Below are positions 1-13,235 of a stretch of 64,000 bases of DNA, one piece after another. Location of the stretch: the NCBI GenBank assembly GCA_918026815.1, contig CAKJVC010000061.1:248001-312000 (forward strand), given 5' to 3'. A program made the translations under genes and the position numbers. Source of the stretch: Chalara sp. BL73 (lineage: Eukaryota; Ascomycota; Leotiomycetes; Helotiales). Position 1 is the first letter of the stretch. Each line of letters starts with the position of its first letter. A model generated the notes under the pieces. The model saw only the letters and a program-made list of their open reading frames with translations. It had not been told where the DNA came from and searched no databases.

Positions 1-32
1 CCAAAAACTCCTCGCTTCAAAATGAGATGCAT

Positions 33-3000
33 CTATGCTGTAACTTGTCGTTCCGGTCTTCTGCAGTTAGTCTTCGTTTCAAGCGCTCTATCTTCAGGCA
101 ACGCTCCACCTTGCACGTTGTCAATAATATCTTTCTTCGAGCCCTCCGCCAACGCACTTTCTTTCTTCTGAAGATCGACGACAGGTTCAAGAGACTCCCC
201 TTTCTTCCTCGCCCCCAAAGTCCGTTCCGCCATCCTAACGTTCTCGAACGCACCACTCTCCTCCCAGTTTCTCCGCTCCTTCCTCGCTTGGGCTTTGCCT
301 CTCATCCCTTCACGTCGTTTTCCCTCCACAATCGCCTGGAACTGCTGGGCCACGCTCCATCCATGACTCACTATCTCCCGAGTTTTTTCCATCTCTGCTG
401 GAGATAGATCCTTGAGGTCGCGTTGACCTTGCATAATGCGTGCTTTGCGGATGAATTTTGTAGGTTGTTTGTGCTTGGTGAACTCTTTGTGTACGCCTTT
501 GGCTGTGTAGGCGAAAGGCCCTAATATGGCGGCGAGATCTTTCAGGATGAAGCTTGTAACACCCATGCCAACGCCTTTTACAAAGCCGACTGTGCCGTTG
601 CCGCGGGCCTATTAAACTTATCAGAAACTTCTGCCTATTGCTACTAGAACACCAACGGCAGAATTAACTTGTAGACTTACCCCATGATATGGCTGCGTCA
701 CAAGACCCGTCCACCCGTCATAGACTCCATACACAAACTCCTCGCCTGCAGCCTTAAGCCCCGACTTCATTCCCGTGATCCTCTTCGGTCGTCTAACAGT
801 TGGATCCCCATATAGTCTCGGCGCGTTATGAAATCCCTGCGCAACCGCCACAGAAAGATCCAAAGGTGCCAAAGCAACTGCCTCTATAGAGCGGCCAACT
901 CCTTCTACAACGCGCTCTCCAATTTCTCCTGCAACTGTCTCTTCAGGCTCAAACAAGAGAATAGTGTCGTTATCTTTGGATGCTCTCTGTGGAGATTTCA
1001 CCTCTTTGTTCTGCTCACCTTCGCTGGTGCGTCTGCCGAGATCCGCTTTCTCCAAACCAGCGGCGGGCACTTTTTCCTCCGGGATATTTATACCCTCCCC
1101 TCTAAGAGGCGAAGCCTTTGGGTTCTTAACATGCTCCTGTACTTCTGAATGCTCAGGCTTGATATTCTCCTTTTCATCCGTATTTCCAGTCGGTGCTGTA
1201 TTGTTGACAGCCAGATGACTCTCCTTGCTTCGATTCTCAGATCTCCTGCTGTGGTTTTCGGACAATCTTCTCCTTTTGTCCTCATGCTGAGCCTGTTTCT
1301 TTGTGCTTTTAGAAAGCCTGAATGGAATGCTGGTTATTCCGGAAGCAACACCCGTCACAATATTCCTCAGAGCATGTCCCACGCCTGTAATGGGCTCACC
1401 CGGTCCCTCGAAATCATTCCACTCATTATGTCGAATAAGCCGTAATTGTTTCCACGAGATCCTCTTTTCTATCAGTAATTCAGCAGCCAGGGCGCTGAGC
1501 CTCAGGTGCGTGTTCTTCAAAACCCAGACGGCCGCACGATCTTCCAGTATGCAACAACGCATAGAATTAGGACCTCTAAGCACCAGACTGCGATGGAAAG
1601 AAGCTACTGCATTCCTTGCACCGTCCCCTTCTTCTTCAATGCCTTTGGCAATTTTCTCAGCAGCGATTCTAGCTTCCTCCGTCAAGCATTGCTTGATGCC
1701 TTCCGCCAGCTTGTCCGCATTTAGCTGTTTGTAAGGGACAGGGTTAGCACCTGCTCCTGCCTCGCCAATCATTGCTCCCCAGAACTGCTGATCTCCAAAA
1801 AATGGTACAACCATTGTAGGCTTTCCACATTTCAATCCTATGGCTGTTGTTCCTGCACCACCGTGGTGGACTACTGCCTGGACTTTAGGAAATAGCCAAT
1901 CGTGGGGAGTGTTCTCCAGCATAAAAACGTTGTCAGAAGTGTTGCTGTAATGTCTAGTTAACTAAGTTTCTTCAAGTATGCAAGAGCTTTATCACAACTC
2001 ACCCTTCATCACCAAGCCCACCCCAACCTTTAGAAACTAGAGCGCGTACGCCAGCTTTCTCAACCGCCTCAAATATCATCTTCGTGAATTTGTCAGGATC
2101 ATCAACAACGATCGACCCAAAGCCAATATATACAGGCGGATCACCTGCCTCTAGGAACTTTGTGAGTTCTGCAGGTGGCACAAAAGTCGACGCCAGATCT
2201 AAGAAAACAAATCCGGCGATATCAATTTCTGGCCCCCAATCTTTTGGCTTAGGAACCAAGCCTGGCGACCAAAGATAAGTATATGGAACTTTCAACCTGT
2301 ATAGCTGACCAGGCGCCCATAACGTAGAAACCGGCTCAAGACCTAGTGTCCTCATTCTGAAATCATTTACTAGATCCCCGAGACCTTGCCATGTCATCAT
2401 CTCAACGAGAGGATAAGACATGAAATTTGTGTAACCAGGATCGACATTAGACTTCTTAATGTTGGCTAGTGGATGAGGGAACGCTTGCGTAGGTGTATAT
2501 GGAAACGTAAACATCAGATGCAGCGGGATCCCCAGTCTCTCTGCGCAATGAACATGTGCAAACGAAGGCGGATTGGCGATAATAGCATCCGCAACAAACG
2601 GAGCGTTCGCACCCAGCATCTTCAGATTGCTAATATCCTTCTCATCATCTGTGGCATTGATACACGCACGCCAAAATCCATCAAACATCTCCGCCATCTG
2701 AGCCCTTCTCCTCCCAACCTCTCCCTTCTTCAATGTGTCCATAGTAGGTATCATACCAGGGTTTTTGACCATAAACGCCATGAGTTCTGCGGGATCTCCC
2801 CCAACAGAAAAGAACTCTAGGCCGGAGTCCTTCTCTACGAACTCTTTGAACGCAGGATGCGTTGCAATGCGTACCCTGTGTCCACATTCCTTCATACTCT
2901 TTCCCAGTTTCAAAAATGGCTGGATATCGCCCCTGCTTCCAATAACCATAACCACGATATTCAGTTTCGGCCTTGGAATATCCTCTATCAACATCTCCAC

Positions 3001-3585
3001 CGAACTCTTCTTGGACAATTTCTTCTCACTCGTCGATCCGCTGATATTCTTCAAAAAGTTCGCACCCAGAGCTTTGGCAAGGTATCCACGGTTACTCGTT
3101 TCATTAACACTAATATTCAGCCTTCCATCCCGTTTCGATACTTGCCCCTTCGTCTTATAGTCTTCATTTCCCACATTAAACCTAGAGTATGAACCTCTCG
3201 CGCTTCCCTTTCGATTCTGCCCCTGTGTCCTTACACGGTGAATTGGGTTTTTCTTTGGTTCCGCCTCTTCCTCTTCCTCTTCTGAGGTCGAGCTCTCAGA
3301 ATCCAAATCACTGCTATCATCGTCCGCTCTCTTCCAGATCGCCTCATTCAGGGCAGAAGTATTGGTGGCTGCACGCGTCACTGAAGGCCCTGTCCCAGGC
3401 GGAGGGCGCTCTGTCTGCCAGAGCTTCGCAATGCCAGGTCTCACGCCCTCCACAGGAGAAGTGATGGGAGAAACGGGGTCATTAAACACAGAGGTCGAAG
3501 GGGGGATAGTATCAGATGCGCTATGTGGAGGTCTGGCATGATCTCTTTCTGCAGCCGCAGCACCGTTTGTCATAATAGCAGCCAT
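33..3585 (-). CDS. sterol/lipid UDP-glycosyltransferase (GT28 N-terminal type)
   Basis: Predicted to transfer glucose from UDP-glucose to a sterol or lipid at a membrane. Three exons: 3585-2003, 1944-681 and 608-33. The introns are 58 and 72 bp, and the protein is about 1140 residues. Residues 1-205 are acidic and disordered. A GT28-type N-terminal domain starts near residue 208 (IGSRGDIQPF around 214-223). The nucleotide-sugar-binding C-terminal block (VHHGGAGTTA, then GKPTMVVPFFGDQ) follows near residues 545-590. Both splice joins keep the frame: the first restores a run ending SDNVFMLENTPHDWLF, the second continues TQPYHG into ARGNGTVGFVKG. The C-terminal 500 residues are low-complexity and charged, with a conserved-looking GLVTQPYHG segment. 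No PH or GRAM domain is seen, so it is closer to the short sterol glucosyltransferase-like paralogues of filamentous fungi than to full-length Atg26. Substrate is inferred from family only. Confidence 0.88.
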
Positions 3586-4258
3586 ATTGATCCGTCACTT
3601 CTGACTTCGTAGGGCCGTTTGTTGGTCACGATCTAACAATGGGACAAATGCAAGAACAAACTAGCAGAGTAACTCGACGAGAAAAGCAGTGAATGCGAAT
3701 GCCTACCAGAAAGGCACGGTGTTGGCCTTGCCAACGAGATACAACTCACCGATGAGCACATATTTTAACTTCAAAACATCGCCATGCATGCAACATATGA
3801 ATCGCATGGGCATTCTTTTCGAATTGGAGGATGACGACACTGACCCAAAGGAAAAGCCGGTCAGGCCCAGTTTTTGATTTGTTGCTGTGCATTCCCGGTG
3901 ACCCCCTGAATAAGTACCCCTTGGCCATACCCGCGCTCCCCTAAAATGGTGGCGGTCCAGGCACCCCTCGGCTCCCTTAGTTAATACTGACTGACCCAAG
4001 AACCACATGCAACCTATATTATATGTTGTAATTTGTATACGGTACTTCTGGCACAGGACAGGATTTTAGCTACTGTTCTCGCCCACGTCACAATAAGTCC
4101 ACCAAAATTTGTCTCTTATTCCTATCTATCCGTTACGCCTCCCTTTGAATCGGACATTCAGATCAGAGATATCTCTTTGAGGAGTGACGATGTCTCAATT
4201 ATCGCTACTGTAGTAAACCACTGCACATAGGCATCCTCCCAACATGTAATAATCACTG
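3586..4258. other. intergenic, upstream of the glycosyltransferase
   Basis: About 670 bp between the start of the glycosyltransferase and the 3' end of the next minus-strand gene. It should hold the glycosyltransferase promoter and the other gene's terminator. Only short chance ORFs are present and no clear element was recognised. Confidence 0.5.
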
Positions 4259-6571
4259 TCAGTCAGCTCTCCAGTCCTCTCTTTCAGGTGTTACACGCAA
4301 TTCTTGTCCATCTGTCCCAGCATCCCGAACTCCCCATAGTCTTACCCCCGCATTATTGAAGCGAATGCTGTTAAACCAGCTTTCTTCATCATCGCCATTC
4401 TCTTGGCCACCATAGAGACCCTGGAAGCCTCTCTCTGACATTCCAAGGGGGATATCATATTGCCTACGACTTCTACGAGATGGCGTACTTATTGCCGGGA
4501 AAGCCTCATGGCTTTGTGTAGGATTGACGGAGTCAACAGCGCCATCCCCGTAGCTATTGGAATATCTCCGGTATCTTGCTAAGGCCCTTTCCACAGGGGC
4601 CGTATAGGAAGGATGGAAGCGAGACTGATGGCGAGCCTCTGGTAAGTGTGCCGGCGTCTGTGGTTGCGCATGTGGTGGAAGACGATCGTTGTACACTCGG
4701 TAGTCTCGAGACGGGGTCTGGGGTTGATCTGCGAGATTTCCGGTTAGCTATCGCATAAATAAATTAACCCCAGCTCAGAGTTGCATCCTCTTACACTCGC
4801 TAGCTCGCGGATTTAGCTGGACTTGACGTGGTGTTGTTGACATTGAGGGAGGATTAGATAGTGGTAATGGTGATGTTGGCCGACGCACTATAGGGGAACG
4901 TGCTCTGTGAGAGGACAAAATCCGGGCAGCTCGGGCAAAACTTCGTAAGAATCCAGTATGCGGCGACACCTGTGGAGTGAGTGCTCGCGGGGTCGATGTT
5001 TGAGAAGGGGAGCTGCTTATTGGGCATGTTGGACTGGTTCGAGGGTTTTCTATCTGTACAGAGTAGTCAGAAGGATGAGTTTGACATATTGATTAATATG
5101 TAAGTGCGAGACTATGGTATTACTAATATGCCGCAAAATTGCACCTGCGATGGAGTTCTGTTACGACCTACTGAGGCTGAATTGGAAACCGAATAAGCAG
5201 GGAGTGACTCTGCTCTTGAAGAGCCCCGTGACGTAGTTGAAAAAGGTGGTGGAAGCTGTGGAGATGCTAGATCTCCTAGTATTGAATTATGTGAGTTAGC
5301 TTTCGTGTACTAATGATAATTTGAAATAGACGCAATATTTCATCGGTCATAAAATACTGGAGGGAACGGAATTTGATCCGAGAGGTCGACTTACCAAATC
5401 TACTAGATGTGTCCAACGCTTCGTCTCCTTGATTGGCTTCAGTTGCTGGCGAAGAAGACCTGTCTGATGCTGAATCGTGAATAGTACTTCTACGTAACTC
5501 TTCGTGCAGATTCAAATCTTCTAGAGGACGAGGGCGACTACCAGTCGTAGAGGTTGAAGACGCCCTATCTTGCTCATAAGTAGCACTTGATCTCTCCGAT
5601 TCGTCAAAAGAGAAGCTGTTAGTTTGATGTCTGAAATAGTGAGATCTACGAGGCGGCCGTGGGAACATGATTCCTACAAGTTTACACAAATTAGCGTAAG
5701 TGAAGCAAACTAAAAGATGATAATGTATGCCTCGCCAAACCATTTTAAAGAGTGTCATAGGACGCCGATGAGCGCTTACTGGGTGTGTTGTGTGTAGCTA
5801 CTTGTGAGACTATCCGAGAGGATAGACTCATTGTCGGACGAGTTTCGGGCGAACTAGAGACATTCTGGGCACGGAATAGTGGCGAACGAGGTAGAAGCCG
5901 TGTTCGGACGACCGGCCCAGCATTCGTTTGAAGTTGTGGTGAAGTGGACATATCTCCCGGAACTAAAAGCCGTTAGCATTTGATGGGAAACTCTGTTCAA
6001 TTACATATAAGATGATCAGAAGCACTTGGGTGATGTGCACAGATCCGATGTGGATCCTCTGGAAGCACATACCAAATGGAGAAAAATACTGAGCGTTATT
6101 CCTAGATGTAGGAAGAGTTAGGCTATCAGCAGATCCGCTTTGCTGGAACTCACTCTTCGAAAGAGAAGGTGGCTGAATCTCGAAAAATGTGTTCTCATGG
6201 ACTGGCGAGACTGTGCTTGAAGGAGCATCTGTCGGTGCAAATTCACCGGATAACCCTTCTTCTGAGCTTCGTGAATCAGGATTCGAGAGGGGGGACTGCA
6301 GTTCACTAGAGCTCATACTTCCCAAGAAGTACTCTAAATCTGTTGGACGGGTCGTTTTGGACTTTTGATCCGCAGCTTCCCGGCTAGCATAGTAGTCATC
6401 ATTGATATTGACTTGTGAGAGAGCGTCTCCACTATGATATGTTGCTTGATCCTCTGCCATTGCTCGATATTTAGCCCTATCCATCGCCCAACGTCGCCTT
6501 CGGCGTATCTCAAAGTCTCTGAGGTCACTTGTGCCCAGCGCAATGGCGGATGGTGGAAGTCGAATCATCAT
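4259..6571 (-). CDS. unrecognised Ser/Pro-rich protein, six exons
   Basis: Family not recognised. Six exons (6571-6073, 5962-5780, 5673-5395, 5275-5145, 5053-4795, 4728-4259) join without a stop into about 606 residues. All five introns have GT-AG ends (110, 106, 119, 91 and 66 bp) and every phase matches, which is the main support for the model. The N-terminus has a basic stretch (EIRRRRRWAMDRAKYRAMAE) followed by acidic and Ser-rich disorder. The middle is rich in Ser, Thr, Pro and Arg. A second basic patch (FLRSFARAARILSSHRARSP) precedes a C-terminus ending REDWRAD. No membrane segment, signal peptide or known catalytic motif was seen. The composition suggests a phosphorylated, largely disordered regulatory or scaffold protein, but that is inference. 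Confidence 0.75.
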
Positions 6572-8034
6572 GTCCAGTTCTTACTAGAAGCTAGTTTGGA
6601 TCTCGAATTGAATATTGCGAGAAAAGTGACGGAATGGAGACATGCACGGAAGTGGACGAAAGACATATCATAAAAGCAACAGGGAAAGAGAGAACACCGC
6701 TAGAAAGGGGTTTGCAATATAACTGCCCTGACAAGGTGGTTTCCTGTTAGGATACCTACCCCATTAGCAGAGCAGAATGCTGTTCACTTGGGTAGGTTGA
6801 AGCGACAGTTTGGGAAAGAAAGAAGGGAATATATATGGCAAAGAGGACGGGTAGCTTAGTTACTCCACGACATCTAGCAGTGGTGGCAGAAAGATCGAAT
6901 ATTCTTGGGACGGAACTAATCTACACTGCTCATAATATTGCTGTAGAAGGTAGGTTTATGACCGTGTCTCTCGTCTGACTATAATCGCTCATAGTTTTAC
7001 AATCCACAAGCGTACTGATCCTATATCTCGCCAGATGGACTAGATCTTATAGCACCACCTTTTGGAGATGTGAATACAATTTCTGCTCTATCCTGACTGG
7101 CTCATTTGCTACGATACAATTGCCCCGCGGCAACACCTGTGGAAAGAGAGAAGAAAGAGGCAGGAGGCTTATTTGCATCGCAATGATAGGTCAACATATA
7201 AGCAACGGCAGAATAGACCTAGAATAAATGAATGGAGGATGGAGGATCATCTTATGCCCGAATAAATTACTTGTCTAGAAATATATCATGTACTCTTTAG
7301 TCCGCGTGCAGAGATACATGCATGCGTCCTATGCCGGTTATGGTTCAGGGTCTTGTCATGATGTCAATTCCAGGGGGCTGAGTTTAGATGGCGAGAAACC
7401 TTCGACACGACACGTAACAGATATGTGAGGAAGCATTACCGTTGAAATTGAGTGTAATTGTGACACTTCGAATGGTAGTATTACGAAGGAAGTGGAATTG
7501 CTAGAGGTAACAAGAAGCAGAAGAAGCAGAAGCGAAGGACAAAAGCAGACTATTGAATTCATTTCATATTACAGTACTTAAAAGACCCCCTCTACCTAAA
7601 TTGGGCTGCTTTAATAAACTTCCGGGCCTTGAAAGCGCACGGGCACGGGGCCATCCATCGCTAACTATTAGATCAACCAATTAGCCAGCGTCCACCAACG
7701 CCGGCCCATTCGAGATGTGAGAAGAGAGCGAGCGAGCGAGAGAGAGAGAGAGATGGGACGAGAACAATTCTCACATCCACACTAGCCAGACTCTATTTGA
7801 CCCCGTACACCATAACCTTCAACATCATCCCGCATTGGCACAGGCGGCAGTGGCACCTCGCGCACCCGCCATCTCTAGCAGAGGGAAGAGAGAAGAGAGC
7901 AGAGGGAACAGAGAAAAGAGACGAACCTGATCATTTGTGGTCCAGCACTGACCATTCTAACGACCACGATTATGATTGACCAGGACCCAAGGAGTAATTG
8001 ACGGTACGTACCCGTAGTCAACTTCCCAACTGCA
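6572..8034. other. head-to-head intergenic region
   Basis: About 1.46 kb between the divergent starts of the Ser/Pro-rich gene (-) and the PDK1-like kinase (+), so it should hold both promoters. The kinase-proximal half carries a GA repeat (7719-7753) and a second purine-rich stretch (about 7870-7925). No convincing ORF was found. Confidence 0.5.
7719..7753. repeat. GCGA/GA purine microsatellite
   Basis: A run of three GCGA-like units grading into (GA)n, all purine on the plus strand, about 280-315 bp upstream of the kinase start. Such tracts are common in fungal promoters and can exclude nucleosomes. Any role here is inferred. Confidence 0.8.
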
Positions 8035-10746
8035 ATGGAGAGCGATCTAAGCCTCTCTAAATCTTTTGGAGGTTTACGCATTGCGAATCCGGACACTTCG
8101 CCTCAATCAGAAACCCTAGATTCTACGATTCCAAGAACTGGTTCTTCCCCATCTCCTCCGCAACCTGAACATTCTCCTTCCCAGATTTCAAGAGACAATC
8201 GCTCTTCGACAGATCCGCCATCTACCCGCAGGCATTCAATCTTCAACATTTTACGTCGCAACGAAGGGCCCGCAGAAAGTCCCCCAGCACAATCACCACC
8301 TACAACATCTGGTCACCAACTGAAGGTGTCGACTTCACACCCCGACTCGAGCAGCAGTGAATATAACAAAACGCAAGAAGACTATCACGCGCGCGCAGCA
8401 GCAGCAAAAACGTATAGGCAGTCTATGCCACCCAATCACCAGGCTCAGCAACAAGCTCAGTTTCCGCCGTATCAATCTGGATCGATACGAAACAGCAATC
8501 GGGAATATAATTCTGCAATGGCGTCTCGGCCAATCTCAGGCGTTTATTCGGCACAACCTCCGCCTAACGCCATAGTGAGCCGTGAGCCTGGGTCATACAG
8601 ACTGCGAAGCGAGTCATCAAAGTCGTCGATAGGAGATGGAAGCAGAAGGAGAGACTCGAGGGCTGGCACAGCTATGCAGGCGGGGGTGCCATCAAGAGAG
8701 CTGAGCCACAGAGACAGGTCATACAATCATAATGCGGCGATAGGGTCGAGCAACGGCCCTCTACCACCTCGAAGGACTTCAAGCGCCATGCCACCTGGGG
8801 CCAACAGTGCTGCCATGCCTTCCCGTATTCCAAATGGGAATGCAGGACCTGTGAATGATGACTCTGGCGCTGCAGTCAGTATGCAGGAAGAATATGACGC
8901 GAATGGGAAGCTCGTGGTCAGGCAGGTCAAGAAAGGTGTGAAGGACTTTGTGTTCAGTCGAAATCTCGGTGAAGGGTCATACAGTACGGTGGTGTTAGGT
9001 ACAGACAAGCAGACTTTAAAGGAGTATGCCATCAAGATTCTAGATAAGAAGCATATCATCAAGGAGAAGAAGATTAAATACGTCAACATCGAGCGGGATA
9101 CCCTCAATAGGCTGATGGAACACCCAGGAATTATTAGACTATACTATACTTTCCAAGATCAGGCGCGGCTGTACTATGTTCTCGACATTGCCAGTGGAGG
9201 AGAATTGTTGGCAGTTCTAAAGAAGGTTGGCTCTTTCAATGAAGAGTGCACTCGATTCTATGGGGCCCAGATACTGGATGCTATAGAACATATGCATGGA
9301 AGAGGAGTTATCCACCGAGATCTGAAGCCTGAGAACGTGTTACTGGACGAGCAAATGCATATCAAGATCACGGATTTTGGTACCGCGAAACTACTTCCTG
9401 ACCCAAGGATACCAAATCCAGCTCAAGCTGACTACAATTTCACAGATCCTGACCAAGAATCGAACAGGGCAGGGTCTTTTGTGGGTACTGCTGAGTATGT
9501 CAGCCCCGAATTACTTCGGGACAAGCACGCTTGTAAAGCCAGTGATTTGTGGGCATTTGGTTGTATCATATACCAATTGTTATGCGGGCGTCCCCCTTTC
9601 AAGGCAGCAAACGAGTATCTAACATTCCAAAAAATTGTCGGATTGGAATATGAGTTCCCCCCAGGTTTCCCTCCTGCTGCAAGAGATCTTATCGAGCGAC
9701 TATTAGTTCTTGATCCTCAGCGGAGGTTATCAATTGAGCACATCAAAAATCATGAATTCTTTGATGGAGTCAAATTTGGTAGGAGTTTATGGAGGATGAA
9801 GGCTCCACGACTGATGCCATATGTTCCCCCAACCGTGGAACCAACACTGATAAGATTGGGTGGTGGCCAGGGAAGTGTGCCTCAACCGATTGCTACATCT
9901 CGTTCACAACAAATTCCAGTTCCGCCTAATGGTAATTCCAGGCCGCAACCTAGGATAATTACTGAACTTCCACCTCCTACTCAGCTTGATATTGAATGGT
10001 CACCAGTTTTGACCCGAGATAACGAACGTATATTAAAACTGGGGAATTTGATGGTTCTCGCAACGCCACTGCCGCATAGTCCGGGTTCTAAGCATGGTGA
10101 CCATGGAGATGGCCATGAAAGAAAGGGATTAGCAAGATTCTTTGGAGGGAGTACTACCAAGAAGAGGCAGAGACTTGTCATGGTGACATCGAGCGCACGA
10201 ATCATTCTGGCTGCAGCTGGAGGTGAGGAGAAAAAGACGAAGTCAGAGATATCTCTCCTTGCCTCAGAATGCTCCTGGCGCACCCATCTCGATGCCAAAG
10301 GCCAGAGTGTGTGGTGTGTTGATACAGTAAGTCTTTCTTAGTTTTCTTTTGGCCCAGTTGATGATGCTAGTTCTAATATGTTACAGCGTGGGACGCATTA
10401 TACCTTCGAAGATACCAAAACATCTGTAACAACAGGTGATCCTGCCAAAAGCTCTGCTCAAGAGTGGATTGAATCTCTCGAGCGTGCGAAGGACATAGCC
10501 TTATCCCAGAACATGACCGGCTCATACAGCAACGACAACGGCTTTGATATGGTATCGGGCGTTTCAAGTCCAGCAAGTACTCTTCATGGGAATAGAATCT
10601 ATCCCGAAGGTTTCAATGTTGTTGATCGCTCAGGGAGGAGCCATTTCTCCAAAAGTCAGGACGACTTGGCAGAAGCAAAACCCGGAGCCAAGAGAAACCG
10701 GTTCAGCAAAAGAGCTTCGAAGAATGGACTATCAACGCCATTTTGA
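8035..10746 (+). CDS. PDK1/Pkh-type AGC protein kinase
   Basis: Predicted master kinase that phosphorylates the activation loops of other AGC kinases (Ypk, Sch9 and PKC types) in sphingolipid and cell-wall signalling. Two exons, 8035-10326 and 10387-10746, with a 60 bp phase-0 intron. About 883 residues. Residues 1-305 are Ser/Pro/Gln-rich and disordered. The kinase domain covers about 308-585: glycine loop GEGSYSTVVLG, ATP lysine K334, catalytic loop HRDLKPEN with D429, DFG at 447-449, and activation segment SFVGTAEYVSPELL. The family-typical insert between DFG and the activation segment is present. A C-terminal PH-like domain follows (ILKLGNLMVLA, then SARIILA, then GTHYTFED), split by the intron. 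The PH domain with the PDK1-like kinase core separates it from other AGC kinases. The start is the first ATG of the open frame. Confidence 0.93.
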
Positions 10747-11644
10747 ATTAGTCCGTTGCTGGAAGAAATGGCTATGTAACAGTCTTTCAAATATGACCTG
10801 AAGCGGCGCTTCTGGCGCATAAGTCAGCACAGCTTCCTAGCTTCCAAACCTCTTTGCTATAGCAAGCATTTGCTCCAGGCCATTTGCCAATCGCGAATAC
10901 CCTTTCTTTTGTTGGTGCATAAAGTAGCGAGGCGCGGTCTTGATTACAATTCTTGCATGCGGATTTATGAAGAACTTCATTATATCATGAAGAACGATAA
11001 ACTTTGTTTCATGAGCGGACTCGTGAGCGTGGTAATGGGGGTTGTAGGTTTTATTCTGGACATTTCTTGCGTATATCACCGAATTCCTTTCGGCAAGCAT
11101 TGCATTAGCGTTCTGGCTAGAATTTATGGATGGATTGTTTCTCTTCTTTAGGATGCACCGGTGGTTGTTCCTTATGAAATCGCTACTGTGGTGGCTTATA
11201 ATGCATTTTTATTGTAAAAAATGTTTCGAGACTTGGGTTACTTTGGGAGTAGACAAGTTTCGGAGGCTGTATAGCAGGCATACGGTGCCCACGTCCGACG
11301 ATAGAATCGAGCGTAGAAGTACATTCAGCTTCAAATAATATATTTTAACCTGAGATATCCATAACTGATTCGGCGGTAAGGATTTATATCCGACAACGTC
11401 ACTAGCTGCCCTACCCCACATCTCTAACGTCGTTTAGAATGATTCGAACATAAACACAAACAATCCCCTTCTTATATGAATTGCACGGGACCTTGGATAT
11501 ACAAGGCGCTTCTTCTAAAAATTCATACTTCCCCTTAAGTACTCGGACACTGTCAACTTGGAAGCTAAATTCAGATGCTTCATCGCATATAGAACTACAA
11601 GGGCTTTAGCATCTCGAGCAGCTCGGTCAACGACTTCATTCAAC
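10747..11644. other. intergenic, kinase 3' region and SDR promoter
   Basis: About 900 bp between two plus-strand genes. It should contain the kinase 3' UTR and the SDR promoter. Several short overlapping ORFs occur but none resembles a protein. An in-frame open extension upstream of the SDR start begins only with TTG. Confidence 0.45.
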
Positions 11645-12871
11645 ATGTCCAAAAACGCGCCCGCTTTCGCCTCCGGTAACCTTGCGGTCATCACTGGAGG
11701 AGCTAGTGGCATTGGCTTAGCTCTCGCAAAGAAAAGTGCTGGGTACGGCATGACCGTGATTATTGTTGGTACGGCCCTCTTATATAGAAACCTTCCATAT
11801 TTAAGATTACCCTGAAGGGTCCTTCTATATGGGCTACGTATACGCTGGCTGTGCCATTGAACTTTGATAGTGCAAGCTAAGTTTCATATAGATAACAATA
11901 GTCAAAATCTTGCAGCGGCAAAGACGAGCGTCGATGGGAAGGTTGAGACTATTGCGATGGATGTCAGCAAGACTGAGGATTATGAAAGATTAAAGAATAT
12001 TATTGTTAAAGACTTTGGAGGTAGGTGTTTCTGCTTTCCTATTCATAACTCTCTAAACAAAAAATATGATCAAAAGCGATTGTTCCGCTTGGCCATATCC
12101 CTAAAAAGCATCGATCTCCATGAGAATCGTCTTTAGTTCCCCTTCACCACCCTTCCACCGCAAATACATACCAGTCTGCTAACGTTAACTCACAGGGAAA
12201 ATCAACCTCCTAGCCCTGAATGCAGGAACTGGGCCCAGAGGGAGCTGGTCAGACGCCGCATATTTCAACACCATCATGTCCGTCAACCTCTTCGGGGTCA
12301 TCAACGGGCTCACCACGCTCCTCCCGCTCGTGACCTCTGCAGCCACATCCTCCGAGCCTAGCGCAACAAGCATCATCATCACTGGCTCCAAACAAGGCAT
12401 CACAAACCCGCCCGGCAACCCGGCTTACAACGCCTCGAAATCGGCCGTCAAAACGCTCGCCGAGCATCTGTCTTTCGACCTCGCCAAGTCCAGCCCCTCA
12501 ACCTCCGTGCACCTTCTCATCCCAGGCTGGACGTTCACCGGGCTGAGCGGGAACAATCCGACGGGGGTGAAGCGGGAGAAGCCGGCCGGGGCGTGGAGTG
12601 CCGAGCAGGTCGTTGATTTCCTGGAGGAGAAGATGCGGGAGAAGAGTTTCTATGTGCTGTGTCCCGATAATGAAGTGTCCGAGGAAACGGATAGGAAGCG
12701 GATTGCGTGGGCGGCACAAGATCTGATTCAGGGCCGGCCGCCGTTAACGAGATGGAGGGATGAGTATAAGGCCGAGGCAGAGGAGGTAAGTTTTTCTTTT
12801 GAATATTAGATCCGCTAGAGAGGATGACGCTGACTGATGATGTGTAGTGGATGGCCAAGCAGAAGATATGA
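11645..12871 (+). CDS. short-chain dehydrogenase/reductase (SDR)
   Basis: Predicted NAD(P)H-dependent oxidoreductase of the classical SDR family, substrate unknown. Four exons: 11645-11768, 11892-12020, 12196-12785 and 12848-12871. About 288 residues. The Rossmann motif TGGASGIG lies near the N-terminus. The acidic residue of VIIVD, at the first splice junction, could govern cofactor choice and favours NAD(H). NAG follows in LALNAGT, then the catalytic Ser in IIITGSKQG and the YNASK active-site Tyr and Lys. The last exon adds only WMAKQKI and a stop. The frame is open upstream of 11645 with a basic, Ser/Ala/Arg-rich stretch that would suit a mitochondrial presequence, but it has no ATG. A non-AUG or upstream-exon start cannot be excluded. 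Confidence 0.88.
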
Positions 12872-13235
12872 ACTAGCCTTCGCAGAATGATCAAGAACAA
12901 TCCCAGTTCTCTATCCTGACTTTCCTGCTAATCAATGTAACGAGCCTTCTTCATACACTGTTAATACGTTTAAATCTACAGACACTCCCGACTTCAGGTC
13001 AAATCACACAAGCACCGAATAGAGCATCTATCATCAGGTAAAAGAACATTTTATTGCGGTCTATATATCATGGGGAAGAATAAAGCGATCTCAACTCGCT
13101 CCTTGATGGTGCTTTCAGAGAATGCGTAATCATAAACCCGTAAGAATCATATAGACTCGAGAATTAATCCATTAACTCCACCCAGACCATAGCAAAAAAA
13201 GAAGAAGAGAGAGACATGCAGCGAAAGAGAAGTGT
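12872..13235. other. convergent intergenic region
   Basis: About 360 bp between the 3' ends of the SDR (+) and the SH3 gene (-). It holds only 3' untranslated sequence and terminators as far as can be seen, with an A/purine-rich stretch near 13190-13215. Confidence 0.45.

Noticed and set aside
11558..11644. N-terminal extension of the SDR resembling a mitochondrial presequence
   Set aside because: The only start in frame is TTG. The ATG at 11645 begins a normal SDR, so the extension was not included.
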